A stretch of DNA of 64,000 bases, taken from assembly GCA_003952965.2 (NCBI GenBank), contig CM025850.1, positions 26,231,797-26,295,796 on the forward strand. Reading direction: 5' to 3'. A program made the translations under genes and the position numbers. Position 1 is the stretch's first letter. Every line of letters starts with the position of its first letter. This document shows positions 38,123 to 49,958 of the stretch, in pieces. The notes beneath the pieces are model-generated. The model was not told the origin of the DNA. It saw only the letters and a program-made list of their open reading frames with translations, and did not search any database. The DNA comes from Morella rubra (Eukaryota > Streptophyta > Magnoliopsida > Fagales > Myricaceae).

Positions 38123-38510
38123 GTTAAATACACTTTGCCCCCTTATCTTTGGAAGCATATACACTTTGCATCCTAATGTATTATTTTTGAGACGTTGGAC
38201 CCAAAAAGTTACACATTTTTTCAATTTGGACCCCGTACTCAAATTGCCGTCAATTTAGACGGATTCCGTCAAAATTTTTACACATTGCCCTCTTATCTTT
38301 GGGGGTATGTACACATTACCCCCTTATCTTTGGAGATATTTATGTATTGCACCCCACGTTTTGACTAAATTCGTCTAAATTGACGGGCAATTTAGGTACG
38401 GGGTCCAAATTGAAAAAATGTGTAAGTTAAGGGGTCCAGTGTCTCAAAAATAATACATCGTAGTGCAAAGTGTAAATGACCCCGAAGATAGGAGGCAAAG
38501 TGTATTTAAC
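38123..38510. mobile_element. MULE-type foldback MITE, 388 bp
   Basis: The left end GTTAAATACACTTTGCCCCC and the right end (...GTGTATTTAAC) are inverted copies, with inverted homology extending well over 100 bp. It belongs to the same family as 44962-45327. A clean target duplication is not visible because of the flanking T-run. Confidence 0.8.
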
Positions 38511-38829
38511 CTATTTTTTCCATGGTTATTTGATAATGTGACCATGGCCATTATGGGGAGTCAATAAAGTTTATGCTGCTAAACTACGTAAGGGTTAGAT
38601 TCCCAACCTAAAGGAAGCTGCAGCTTCCGCATAATATATAACCACATATAGTTTATTTTGTCCATGTTTGTAAGCAAATACTAGCTAGCTCCTATAATGT
38701 GTTTTTCTCACTTGGGAGTGATTTGAAGTGGCGACAAGGATTTGGCCCGTAATCACTGATGGTATGCACTATCATGGAATTATATTCATATTTACTTTAC
38801 AATCCCTACCGAGGTGAGTTGTAGGAAAT

Positions 38830-39440
38830 GTATGTTGCTCCAGCAACCACTCTAGCGCCAGCTGCGCAAATGGCCTCTGGAAGCAAGCCAAGGATTAACG
38901 TTGAATGGTTGACATGGCAATAGATTTTTTTTTCTTCGCTCGCAAGGTGCCTCGCATGCCAGGCAAGCGAAAGCCACTACTAGAACTGGGTTCATGTTGC
39001 TTCAGTGGCCACGCAAGCACGAACTCGACGAATGTCCTCTGGAAGCAAGCCTCTGTCTAATGGTGACACCAGCTGATGTGGCAAGAAAGTTTTTTTTTCC
39101 TTTACACGCGTACTATCTCACATGTCAAGGTAGCGAAACTCACTGCTAGACCTGGGAAGATGTCGCTCTAAGACCTATGCGAGCACGAGCTACGCGAATG
39201 GCATCTGGAGGCAATCTTGGTTTGGCAATATTCTGCTCGAATCAACTGGGCTTTTTTCACTCGCGCAACTTCTAGCATGCCATGCGAGCACTCACTGCCA
39301 AACATTATGTATGTTTCACTCCAGCGGCTCCTCAAGCGCGAGTAGCGTGAATGGCCACTGGAAGCAATATACCGTAGTGTGGCTGGAATGGGACACAATT
39401 GTCTAATTATTTTGTCCTCGCGTGCATTGTCTCATGCCAG
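38830..39440. repeat. Degenerate tandem array, unit about 160 bp, four copies
   Basis: The anchor (GCGNAATGG.CWCTGGAAGCAA) recurs with its core at 38875, 39037, 39203 and 39356, giving spacings of 162, 166 and 153 bp. Between anchors, CTCGC...CATGCCA.GCGA and CACTGC blocks also recur in order. The array is clearly GC-richer than its surroundings. No coding potential was recognised. Confidence 0.75.
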
Positions 39441-39491
39441 CCTCACAGCTTAAACCAATCTACATAGCCTCGATTGTTATCTTATAACAAA

Positions 39492-39999
39492 GGGTTAAAC
39501 TCATAGTTAGCCCCTATGTTTGGGCAAAAATCAAGTTGCTACCCTTATTTTTCAATCCAACAATTTGAGACCCATAACTTTCAAAACCTATCAATCTTCG
39601 CCCCCGTCTAAATCAAGCGTTAAGTCCGACGAAAATCATGCAAAATGACCGAAATGCCCCTCCAAGGCTAAATTTTAAAAAAAATAAAAATAATAATTTA
39701 AAAATAAATTAAAAATAAATAGATTATTGAAATAGATTTTCAATAGTTTTATTTAAAAATATATTTTTTTTAAAAAAATATCATTTTTTATTTTTGAATT
39801 TTTTAATTTTTTTAGTAATTTTATTTTGGAGGGGCATTTTGGTCATTTTTCATGCTTTTCCGTTTGATTTAACGTCTAATTTAGACGGGGGCGAAGATTG
39901 ATAGGTTTTGAAAGTTATGGGTCTCAAATTGTTGGATTGAAAAATAAGGGTAGCAACTTGATTTTGCCCAAACATAGGGGCTAACTATGAGTTTACCCC
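39492..39999. mobile_element. MULE-type foldback MITE, 508 bp
   Basis: The left end GGGTTAAACTCATAGTTAGC and the right end (...GAGTTTACCCC) form terminal inverted repeats of more than 100 bp around an AT-rich centre. An exact 9-bp duplication, TATAACAAA, flanks it at 39483-39491 and 40000-40008. CCC blocks in the left TIR fall at 39512, 39542, 39571 and 39601. Confidence 0.93.
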
Positions 40000-40189
40000 T
40001 ATAACAAATGTGCTGTTTTATTTTTGGCAAATCAGGGTGCTCCCACTAACATGTCTTGTAGAATTTTGTATTTATAAGGTTTATTTTTTTGTCAAATCGG
40101 GATTACAAATTCCTCATCTATCTCTATCATATTGGTGCTTAAAGGAAGTTTAGCATGACTTGAATTGCGTATTGCTACTGGACGAATTT

Positions 40190-40450
40190 TCTTTTTGTCA
40201 AATCCAAGCACGGGATGTTGTGCGATAATATTTCCTGGGAAGCCATTAGCCAGAAGTTGTCCACCAGACCCAATTTTCTTTGCTGCCAGGCATGGTATTC
40301 CCAATTATCATCACCTATGGTAGCTGAAGGCGATGAGACCAGATGCTCAAACACATTGGTGAGCATGCCAACAAGTCATTTACTGAACAAGTTGAAGTCC
40401 TCTCCAAACGGTATTGCACTGACAATACTTGAAGGCTGAAGTAAGAAAGG
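40190..40450 (+). pseudogene. REB1-like Myb factor fragment (Pol I termination-type)
   Basis: Plus-strand reading gives KSKHGMLCDNISWEAISQKL, STRPNFLCCQAWYSQLSSPM and VAEG, then in another frame MLKHIGEHANKSFTEQVEVL and SKRYCTD followed by a stop. These match consecutive parts of the Myb repeats in plant REB1/DMTF1-like proteins (putative RNA polymerase I termination factors). Around 40 codons between VAEG and KHIGEH are missing. It is a gene fragment that starts abruptly about 190 bp from the MULE MITE. Confidence 0.72.
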
Positions 40451-41304
40451 CCTATGATAGCAAGCCTACGGTTTGGGGGAGATCAGTATCTGTATTGCCA
40501 TCAGCGCCTTGAGTGGTGAAGCTGAGCTATGGATAAGAGTTGTAGGCTATCTGCGAAATCGTTTTGAGCAATCAGATGTTTTATTCACAACATTAGTCTC
40601 CCCCACCTAATTTTTTGTGGGGATGGCTGAAAAGTTGATAACAGAAACTTTGTTACTAAATGAAGTTAATTGCATAGAAATTGCAAAAAATATTGAATCA
40701 TGGGTTTTTCTCCTCTTGTTTTGTTTTCCAATAATGGATAGATACCAATTACTCATCGATATAAATGAACTTTGCTTTCTTAGGCATTAGTTTGGAAGCC
40801 ATTCAGTTTGGAATTTCATAAGCCAAGCTGAAGTTTGGAAGCCATTTTTACACCCATTTTTTTTTTGCTAAGCAAACATCTTGCATATCATTATGTAACT
40901 GGGATCGAAAAGGCCACAACATCACAACCAGTTACAGTATTTGGCAAAATATCAACACAAATACATTGGAGCATGGACATGGCATATATAAAGCAATGAT
41001 AATAAACAATGGCCAAACTTCATTCAGCAGCTGTTTTCCATGTTCTCATCACACAAATAACTAAGCAAGTCTAGAATTGTTATAAGTAGCAAATGGCATA
41101 AGTTTAGAAGGAAGGTTATGAGATGCAACTATAGGGAATATAACCAAAGCAATGATAAGAAACATCGGCCAAACTAAATTTTGCAGCTGTTTTTTATGGT
41201 CTCACAATATAAACAACGGGGTTAGTTAAGGCTACTATCTACTTCTTATTAGAAAATAATAGTACACATGGCCTAAGGGAGGAAAAAAAAGTTATGATAT
41301 ACGT

Positions 41305-41885
41305 CTAAAGAGAATATAACCAAGTCTTGCGCTGTGCATCGGTCATGATCATGAATACATTTTGTTTGAACGAGTTTTCAAGCTCCTTGCACCCTTTCAA
41401 GAACATCGCGTGCTCATCTTCTCCAAACAATGCCTGCATAAGGAGGAGGCACTTTGAATATGGGTCATTTGACACAACATCCCTATCTTGGCTAGAGCCT
41501 GTGATACCGACAACTCTACTCTGCTGTGCAATCCAATTTTTGAGAATGTTGTTGCGATGATCCTAAGCGCCAACAACTTGAGAAGAGCCATATCATTGGT
41601 GTCGGAACGCAATTTTTCCTTAGACCGCTTGGGGCGGAGGTGCACACTTGACAAATTGTCGATGGTCCTTCTACCCGAATTGGTGCGGGATGGAGACAGA
41701 GACCGTTGTGCAAATGGAGATGGCACAGGGGGATCATGGTTGTCATCAATCCCCAAACCATTAAGCTCATCCTCAAATTTCCGTTCATCATCAGTGTCCC
41801 CCAGGCTAGCAGTAGAAGCACGGTGGAAGAGACCCGTAGCAGTTGAGCCCGAGAAGAGTTCGCACATAAGTTTGTAGTTGGCTAG
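41305..41885 (-). pseudogene. Myb/SANT-like protein C-terminal part, frameshifted
   Basis: From 41885 downward, minus strand: LANYKLMCELFSGSTATG, RASTASLGDTDDERKFED, a basic stretch (RPKRSKEKLR), a helical segment, then in a second frame SNDPYSKCLLLMQALFGEDE and KTWLYSL before TAG at 41305-41307. The NY.LMCELF..S.ATG block followed by an acidic D/E region is typical of the linker after the plant Myb/SANT-like domain. The N-terminal SANT helices were not found upstream. At least one frameshift (near 41465). Probably derived from Harbinger ORF1 or a domesticated relative. Confidence 0.6.
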
Positions 41886-41889
41886 ACCC

Positions 41890-44144
41890 TTTCCTCAAAA
41901 GGGTTTCACATTTTTGTGCACTTGTTTCAATGGAGAGAAAAAAAAAATGTTATACATTATTGGAAGAAGAGGATGAAATATTGAAAGAGTGTTAATGGCA
42001 TTGTGTGGTTAAACTTACAGCTAACATTCCCCATCTACCGAAGTAGTGTGGGTATGAATATGGATGAGACAACAAATTCCAAAGGTAAAAGCAAAGGAAT
42101 TTCTGAAAATAGGATGTTGGTCCATATGAGGCGTTATCATATACCTATGATTGGTGCAAAAATAAGATTAAAGGTTGGTTTATTAAAAAATTTTATGTAT
42201 TTTATTACATGTATAAATATAGACAACAAAATAAATAACATAAAGGGACAACCGCTTCCCCATATACAGAAGTAGTGGGGGCATGAGTATGGATGAGATA
42301 ACAAGTTCAAAAGGTAAAAGCGAATGAATTTCCAAAAATAGGATGTTGGTCCATAAATGCAGGACATAGACCCAAATGCAAAGTGACTATGGAATATCAG
42401 CCCAACCTAAATGGAAAGTGAGTATTGACAAAAAAATAAATCAATCACGCAACAAAGGCACAAAACATGCTGCAAGCCATGTATCGATTAGAGAAATTGA
42501 AGTTAGTAGATAAAACTAACCAATTTTCGTCTTATCGGTGGCTTGTGAATGTTTTTCTTGATACCAAGTTTCGTGGAGCGTGAGCAAAGGTTGTAGGGCT
42601 GTAGAAAATCCAACAAAAAATGAATCAACGACATGGAACACAAAACCAAAACTGAAGCACGAGTATTATCTCAATGTTGTAGGTGCCATGTCAAAAGATA
42701 ATATGAGACAAAATGTTATGCATAGAACCGATTAACCCAGATGGCATGTTGTGGTACAAGGAAAAACCTATGCTATCAAACGCTACTATTAGACAAACAT
42801 AGAAGCAATAATCAGAATAATGCTAAAGTAAGTGAATGAATGTTACAACACATTTATGTATATGAAGTACCTTTAAGCATGGACGTCAATTGGTAACGAT
42901 AGAATATATAAATACTTGGAAGCAGTAATGGGATATAATTATAGGGAATCTTCCAAATAATCATGGCCTACACATTTATGTATAGAATCGATTAATTAAT
43001 TATGGCATGCTGTGGCAAAACGAAAAGCCTATGCAATTGTAATAAGTAGTGAACAATGTCTGGGCTTTTTTGAATTTGAACTTCACAGAGGCATATAGTC
43101 GAATATTGTGAACTCAAAGATGGGAACAATGTTGTCAATGTGCGCGCAACTAAACACATAGCTTGAAGGGACCCAAAGGTACAAACTTTGGACCTAGAAC
43201 GCATTGTGGGAGCTGTGGTAGTTGTTGATGGGGAAGACAACAGTCGATGTTGGCGGCTGCATGAATCCCGGTTGTCTGGCATTGTGGGCACATTAGCGGC
43301 TGTGGACAGGGGAAGGGCATCGAGGAGTCCCATATAAGGATTGTATCTAGAGCATTTACAGGCGATACTCACCCGCTTGGGCATATTATAGAGATGATCT
43401 GGGAAAAGGGCAGCTTTTAATTTCGTACAACTTTATAAACCGGATTGGAACAGGTCATATTTGAAATGACTGGTGTCATGAGTCAATCGGACTGATTGCA
43501 CAGTCTTGAAGATGAAGATTGAGGTGACAATGAAATCAGAGTGGGTTCCAGGTATGGAGGGATCGCAATCTGATATTCGATTCTCTTGGCAGGGGCTGTA
43601 GAGCTGTGTAATCCTGAGAAGAAAGGGCTAACAGGTGCTTCAAAAGAGATTGTGGGGGAATCTGTACGGAACAGTAACGTACTGGGTGGGTGGAAAGTAA
43701 TTAGGGGAGAACGTGGCAAATGGATGGATATAGGGTATTCAATCGACAGTTAGAGGAAGAGGCGCCATAATAAATTTGCATATTAAGGTGCAGGGCATGA
43801 ACGACTATGACAATGGAGGAAGGAGATGGGAAGGTAGACAAGCATGCAACGTAGACCCTTTTGCACAACGGCTAACAGTTTTAATTGAAATGACAAGATA
43901 TTTGTGTCATGTATCGTAGGGTGGAAGATTGCCGACATCTAGTAAAGTAGGTTTGTCAGAAAAAGCATGTATTGTTGTTTGATTACATCAAAGCCCAATC
44001 AGCAGTTGACACGTGAGTGTGTAACTATTATGTTTAAACATGCCAAACGTGGAGAAGTCAACTTGGGTTTAAACCATGGTTTGAATCACAAAACCAGAAC
44101 CAAGACCCATATCCAAACAATACCTCAAAGGGATATAATTTAAA
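41890..44144. other. Repeat-rich intergenic DNA, no gene seen
   Basis: A 40-bp direct repeat (CCCCATCTACCGAAGTAGTG at 42028 and CCCCATATACAGAAGTAGTG at 42259, with GGTAAAAGC after each) shows a local duplication of about 230 bp. The minus-strand frame 43384-42992 is open but unrecognised. The stretch ends in the inverted partner of 16526. Confidence 0.45.
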
Positions 44145-44498
44145 GGCTTAAAGGCAACCTTCGTCCCTGTGGTATAATAAAATTTTAAACTAGTCCCTGA
44201 GGTAAAGAAAGTTGCAAATTAGTCCTTGTGGTAAGGTTTTCATTAAAAATACGTCATTCTGTTCATCCCGTCTCTTTTGCTAATGGCATATGATAGTCAA
44301 CACTAATCACAACGTGCTATATCCCCAAGTAGACCTCGTAATTTATTAGCATATGTTGTTAGTGAAAGAAACGAAGATGGACGAAATGACATATTTTTAA
44401 CGGAAACCTTACCACAGGGATTAATTTACAACTTTCTTTACCTCAAGGACTAATTTGTAATTTTCTTATACCATAAGGACTGTGGGTGCATTTATGCC
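44145..44498. mobile_element. MULE-type foldback MITE, 354 bp
   Basis: Ends GGCTTAAAGGCAACC / GGCATAAATGCACCC (inverted). Long terminal inverted repeats meet near the centre. An exact 9-bp duplication, TAATTTAAA, flanks it at 44136-44144 and 44499-44507. GTCCCT-like blocks in the left TIR begin at 44163, 44193, 44222 and 44253. Confidence 0.93.
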
Positions 44499-44961
44499 TA
44501 ATTTAAATTCACGATGTGTCTATATCTCTCCAATAGATTAAAAAAAAGGCTTAATTACTAATACAATATTTGTAATATTGACTTTTAACAAATTAGTCTA
44601 TAAAGTACAATTTTGAATGGCCCGATCCTTATAGTCCATTTTTCAGACATGATATGAGTCATTTCGTGTACTAAAAAAATTAACTGATAATGGAGACAAG
44701 TCCTAAATAGGCTATTTAACTCCGACAATGGACATCCCGATCCCGATTTCGATTCCATGTCGGTCTTCTATTAATTTAATCTTTATTATATTTCAAAATA
44801 ATTTAGATAGATAAATAATCGGATAGAATCTAAATTCTCTGAAAAAAATTATGTTTTTCAAAATTATTAGTTTATTTTTCTTGTAATGACAACAAAGGCA
44901 GAAGGACCAAAAAATAATCCCATGCTGATATGCTTTTTACCTTGGTCATTGAAATTCTAAT

Positions 44962-45327
44962 GGTTAAATACACTTTGCCCCCTTATCTTTGGGGTATTTA
45001 TACTTTGCACCCTGATGTATTATTTTTGACACATTGGACCCCTTAACTTACACATTTTTTTCATTTTGGACCCCGTACCCAAATTGCCCATTAATTTAGA
45101 CGGATTCTGTCAAAATTTTACACATTGCCCCCTTATCTTTTGGCATTTGCAGTGTATATACACATTGCACCCCACGTTTTAACGGAATCCGTCTAAATTA
45201 ACAATTTGGGTGTGGGGTCCAAAGTGAAAAAATGTGTAAGTTAAAGGGTCCAATGTGTCAAAAATAATACATCGGATGCAAAGTGTAAATGACCCTAAAG
45301 ATAAGGGGGACAAAATGTATTTAACCC
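44962..45327. mobile_element. MULE-type foldback MITE, 366 bp, upstream of SAR1
   Basis: Left end GGTTAAATACACTTTGCCCC, inverted at the right (...ATGTATTTAACCC). An exact 9-bp duplication, AATTCTAAT, flanks it at 44953-44961 and 45328-45336. CCC blocks in the left TIR fall at 44980, 45010, 45040 and 45072. It is a sister copy of 38123-38510 and lies 527 bp upstream of the SAR1 start codon. Confidence 0.92.
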
Positions 45328-45555
45328 AATTCTAATCTTTTTTATTATGTTACATCTATAGTATGCTGCAATATGTAAATAGTGTATAATGTAAAAAAAC
45401 ATATCTGATTACAATAAGGGGAAGCAAAATCCAAGCTATACAGGCATGCTTGGAAATGGTTATTTCACGATAAAAAGTGCAAATCCAATTTTTACCCCGT
45501 TCTTTAAAGAAAAAGCCCTTTGTCTGTTAGTTGTTTTGTGGTCTCTCCTTAAAAC

Positions 45556-45564
45556 GACGTCATC
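45556..45564 (-). promoter_or_regulatory. Possible bZIP/UPR-type element upstream of SAR1
   Basis: The minus strand reads GATGACGTC, a palindromic ACGT-core bZIP site close to plant unfolded-protein-response elements, 290 bp upstream of the ATG. Genes of the COPII machinery are known to respond to ER stress. The assignment is by motif only. Confidence 0.3.
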
Positions 45565-45853
45565 TTCCGTTGGACCAACTAGATCCGGAGTCCCAGAGAA
45601 ATTTTTACAAACAGAGGACCCCTCAATTAATTCCCTCTCTGAGCTAACCCGCTCATTAATTCACCTCCATTATTCGCTGCGTTGCTTCGCTTTCACAATT
45701 TTTCACCGTATTCCTCCCCAGAGGACTTGGACATTGCAGGCAGTGAATCGGACAATCCCGTTCTCTCCCACTCTCTCACTCCGATCAGATCCTCATCGAC
45801 CCGAGCTCGATCTGAGAATCTCCGAATAGGGAGAAAGAGGTAGAGAGAGCAGC

Positions 45854-48800
45854 ATGTTTATGCTGGACTGGTTCTACGGAGTCCTGGCCTCCCTCGGTCT
45901 CTGGCAGAAGGAGGCGAAGATATTGTTCCTGGGCCTCGATAATGCCGGCAAGACTACCTTGCTTCACATGTTGAAAGACGAGGTTCGCTTTCTTTCTTTA
46001 TTATTTCGAAATCATGCTTTTAACTTCGGACTTGTTTTTTTGGTTTTCAATTAATGATCTGATTGTATTATTGAGAAATGATATATTTGGATATCTTGTT
46101 ATTTTCTTCTGATTGTTTGTTATTCGTCTTATTGGTTTATTTATTTTGTTAAAAAGTATTTCTAGGCTCAATTCGCTTAAAAGAGGTGATATTTTCACTT
46201 TTGGAAACTCAAACACTGTAAAATATAAGATTGATGCTTTCTTCTCTCCATTGATCAAGACAAATCCATTTCATCACAACACTTCCGAAAACTGATAGTT
46301 TCCAGTAGGGCGGGAAGGTTTAGTTAATGGGAAACTAAAAACACTTCTTCTTTTTGATGGTTTTGTGAGCCCTTAATACCTTAATCAGAGAAAAAGGAGA
46401 AAAAGGAACCATTGAGTTGTCAGATACACGGTAGATGAGTCCTATTAAAAGGGGAAACCAAGGGAGATCAAAGAAAGAGAGTAAAGTGTTCATGGGCTGG
46501 CATACGTTAAATAACGACCTTTCTTTCCACTGAATTATGGCATTTGAGTTTCCAGCTTGCTTTCTTCTTACATGAGATTGATTGATTAAAAGAATGATAT
46601 TTTGCAGGTTACCAATTGTTTTTTTTTTTTTGGGTAATTAAAAGAAGTAGTTGAAGTCGGTTACTAATTGTTGATTCAAGAATTATCAGACTTTACAACT
46701 AGTTTTGATTTATATTCGATTCTTTCTTTTATCCAAGATTACTGTATTGATGTACCTGTACAACTTCTCCTGCCTTGGAGCTGCACTTGAAAGCTAGGGT
46801 TTCCACTTGAGCGAGGACCATTCTACAGCTCTTACTCTTTTGTCATAGTTATTGTTTTGGCACATAAATGAATTTTATATAATTATGAACTGCTAAAGTC
46901 TTCCTACTTCTCCATCGTTCCAATCAAATCTGAAAAATAATTTATATATAAATGCATCTATTGCTCAAGTGTATATCTATGTATATGTTTTGCAAATAAG
47001 CAATGGGCTTAATTTAATCTCAGTAAGTTTATTTTGCAAGCTATTTAAGCCAAATATATGTAAAAATCAAATTAGTGAATGATATTTGTTGTAGAATTTC
47101 ATTCAATTGACCAAATTGATTTTGATTGTTATTGTTTTATGCTGTAATAAGTTGATCCTTCTTTGATTGATTTGCAGAGACTGGTACAGCACCAGCCAAC
47201 ACAGTATCCCACTTCAGAGGAGTTGAGTATTGGGAAGATCAAGTTCAAGGCATTTGATTTGGGAGGGCATCAGATTGCTCGCAGAGTCTGGAAGGATTAC
47301 TATGCAAAAGTAAGCTACGTGCCAAGAGTCGGGCTAGTTCTGTAGCTCTGTACGGAATCTGTGCACATCTTTCTTGTCGGTGTCTCTTTTATATAGATCT
47401 GCTGCATCTGCATTCCTTCCATGATTGTTATCGAAAATTGACTTGATTGGTCGTGCACAAGAATTGCACCATAACTAAACTCATTCACAAATGTTATTAA
47501 CAATTTGTAATTAGATGCCCTCGTCTTCCATGTTTTTATAAAATCTGTTTGCTATTGTAGTCTGATTTTTCGTATCTGGTATATGGTATCAAGTCATATG
47601 TATGGATGTGTGTCTGTCTGTGTTTGTACGTTTCTTTTTGGGGGTGTTGTTTTGTGTTCTGCAGCCTGTTTTTTCAGTTCTTTCTTTTATTAAGAAACTG
47701 ACTTTTAGCTAATCGAGATTCAGTACCTTTGTCTTCCTTTGATAATTGTACACTGCTATCCGTCATCTAAGCTGTAGATTAGATTTGTTGTTTGTTGTTT
47801 TTTAGATCTCTATGAATTCCTGAGATTGAGTTTATTTCGTTGTTGCATTCTGTTGTTATCAGCAGGCCATGTGCAGTTGCTTTTGCACTGTTCTTCAGAT
47901 AATGATAAAACTTGTCTTGTCTCATGTTCTTGTTCTTAATTGTTATTGTAAAATCTACCATGTTTGCTGTCTTGTTTGCATTGCTACCTATGCATAAACA
48001 CTTTTTACTTTTTCTCACTGCTTAGTGAAGTTGAGAATAATGGGCAAAGAAAAAAAAAAATCTGCGCTCTATAGTTATGTGCTACTTTTTGTCACCTCTG
48101 GTTATTATTCAGTAATGACAGTTGTGGTTCTGAAGTTTTATTAGGGTTCTCTCTGAGGGTAACCTTTTTCATAGGCTCCTCTTATATGCCTCATTCTGAG
48201 ATTCCCACCTCTAGTGTGACATCCTCATGAGGGACACTCCATGAATGCTTTCACCTCTTTCTTAACGTTTCTCTCAAACACTGCTCAAAAATTTGCGCTC
48301 TTGTCTTATAGTTCTTACATCTTTCACAATATTTATGTTAAAGCAAAGTACAACTTGACTATTAGTTATGTGCCTTGACTATTTCTTTACACAGCATTTA
48401 TTGGACTTATATATTTATTTTCAATCACGTTCCAAAAAATGTGTCAACTGAGTTGTGTCTGCTCACCTCCCGTAAAGATTTGGTGGTGCTGGGCTGGGCG
48501 TGTTTGAGTGCAGGTACATGCTATGTCTAATAACAACTTTGGGAACAGTGACCAAGTTTGGTGCTGTTGGCGGGGACAAAGCTAGAAAGTTATATGGTTG
48601 GGGGGGGGGGGGGGAGAGGAAAAAAATTTAAGCTGGAAGGTATATTTTGCTTTGGCATTATTGAAAAGTAATAAAGTCTTATACATATTTCCTCATTTTT
48701 AATATTTTGGGAACACCAAAAATATTGTTAGTTCTAGATCAGAAGTCAATTTTCGAAGAGACATCAATAAAAAGAATACCAAAAAATGCCAAATATTTTT

Positions 48801-49859
48801 CCAGATTTCAGACCCTGGACCCTCTTGGTGCCATCCCTGGTTGTTGGTGCGTGGTACATTTTGGGAAGTTATTTGAGGGTATGTGGGCTTGCTCTTCATG
48901 GGCGTTAACTTTTGCCTTCAAAAACAGGACTTGCAAGCTTGTCCATTAGCTTCCTCAGGTGACTTCTTTACATGACTGTTGCAGTTGACCTTCTTTGTTG
49001 AAATGAATATAGTCATCTTCTAAGGCACCATACCCATTCCTTCTATTTTATCTTGGACTAAGCATCTCTTGATGGAATTGTAGAAATAGTTTCATGCTGG
49101 AGCTGTCTTTCTTGGTACCCTTGCCATAAATCAAATATTGGGTAGATTAGGACCTATGGATTAACGTCAAACAGTTTTGGATGAGGACTTCTGTTCCGCT
49201 TCAAGATCTCTTACTAGAAAAAGTGCTTATTCATGTTTGAGGTTTCATTCTACCTGGTTAGACCAAATGTGGCAACAATTCTTTTAAGTTAATGAGTTGG
49301 ACTTTTGAGATGGTTGTGTTTTCTCATGATTTACATCTGACTTGTGCCTTCCACTTGCAAGGGACTTTTAAGTCTGAGACTTCAGTTCCTTATTATGGTT
49401 AAGCATGATGTTTTGACAACCAGCATGTGCTTGTCTGAGCTTCATACTTTCCAAGTGTTTACACAATATGCGGTCGCATTTTAGTAAATTGATGTGTTGG
49501 GCCTTGACTTTTCAGATGGCTGAACCGTTGAATGTGCTTTGTAATGTTTTACATCTGGGACAGGGGGACTTGCTTCCCACTTCCAAGTGACTTTTATGTT
49601 TGAAATTTCTATTTCTAGTTATCGGTTCTTGTGATGTTTGAACTACCAATACGTGCTGGTAATATGTTTCTGCATTTTAATGTTACAGGTGGATGCTGTG
49701 GTGTACCTGGTGGATGCCTATGACAAGGAGAGGTTTGCCGAATCAAAAAAGGAACTAGATGCTCTTCTTTCTGATGAGGCCCTCGCTAATGTACCTTTCC
49801 TTATTTTGGGAAATAAGATCGATATACCATATGCTGCCTCAGAGGATGAGGCGGTATGA
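45854..49859 (+). CDS. SAR1: SAR1-type COPII small GTPase, C-terminus broken
   Basis: Exons 45854-45982, 47178-47309 and 49689 onward join in frame. The start [20 protein letters not shown] is the SAR1 amphipathic N-terminus that inserts into the ER membrane. G1 is GLDNAGKT, the switch region has [20 protein letters not shown], and G4 is GNKIDIP. SAR1-GTP recruits Sec23/24 and Sec13/31 to bud COPII vesicles. Exons 1 and 2 and most of exon 3 match the family closely, but after ASEDE the frame reads AV and stops at TGA 49857-49859. That gives 143 residues where the family has about 193. The missing part includes the G5 loop and the last helix, needed for guanine binding and fold. The product would be non-functional or dominant-interfering; more likely it is a young pseudogene. 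The second intron is unusually long (2379 bp). Confidence 0.88.
48600..48614 (+). repeat. Poly-G tract in SAR1 intron 2
   Basis: Fifteen consecutive G, followed by an AGAGG-rich purine stretch. It is the second long G-run inside an intron of this window. Confidence 0.85.
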
Positions 49860-49958
49860 GTTGCGGGAAGGTAAACCTACAGACATCTTGGCATGAGCAT
49901 CGTACGCAAAATGGGATATGGTGATGGTTTCAAGTGGCTCTCTCAGTACATCAAATAG
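49860..49958 (+). pseudogene. Remnant of the SAR1 C-terminal coding sequence
   Basis: Downstream of the premature stop, in the same reading frame, the last 20 codons are intact: SIVRKMGYGDGFKWLSQYIK and TAG at 49956-49958. Only 45 nt separate ASEDE from SIVRK where about 96 nt would encode the usual 32 residues. Traces such as GGGAAGGTAAACCTA (GKVNL) remain, so several small deletions removed about 51 nt in total and left TGA and TAA in frame. Confidence 0.85.

Noticed and set aside
41488-41877. 129-codon plus-strand frame
   Set aside because: It is antisense to the Myb/SANT-like relic, whose minus-strand reading matches the family linker.
49853-49889. Mini-intron (GTATGAG...ACAG) that might rescue SAR1
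   Set aside because: It would be about 29 nt, too short for plant splicing, and would not restore the missing residues.
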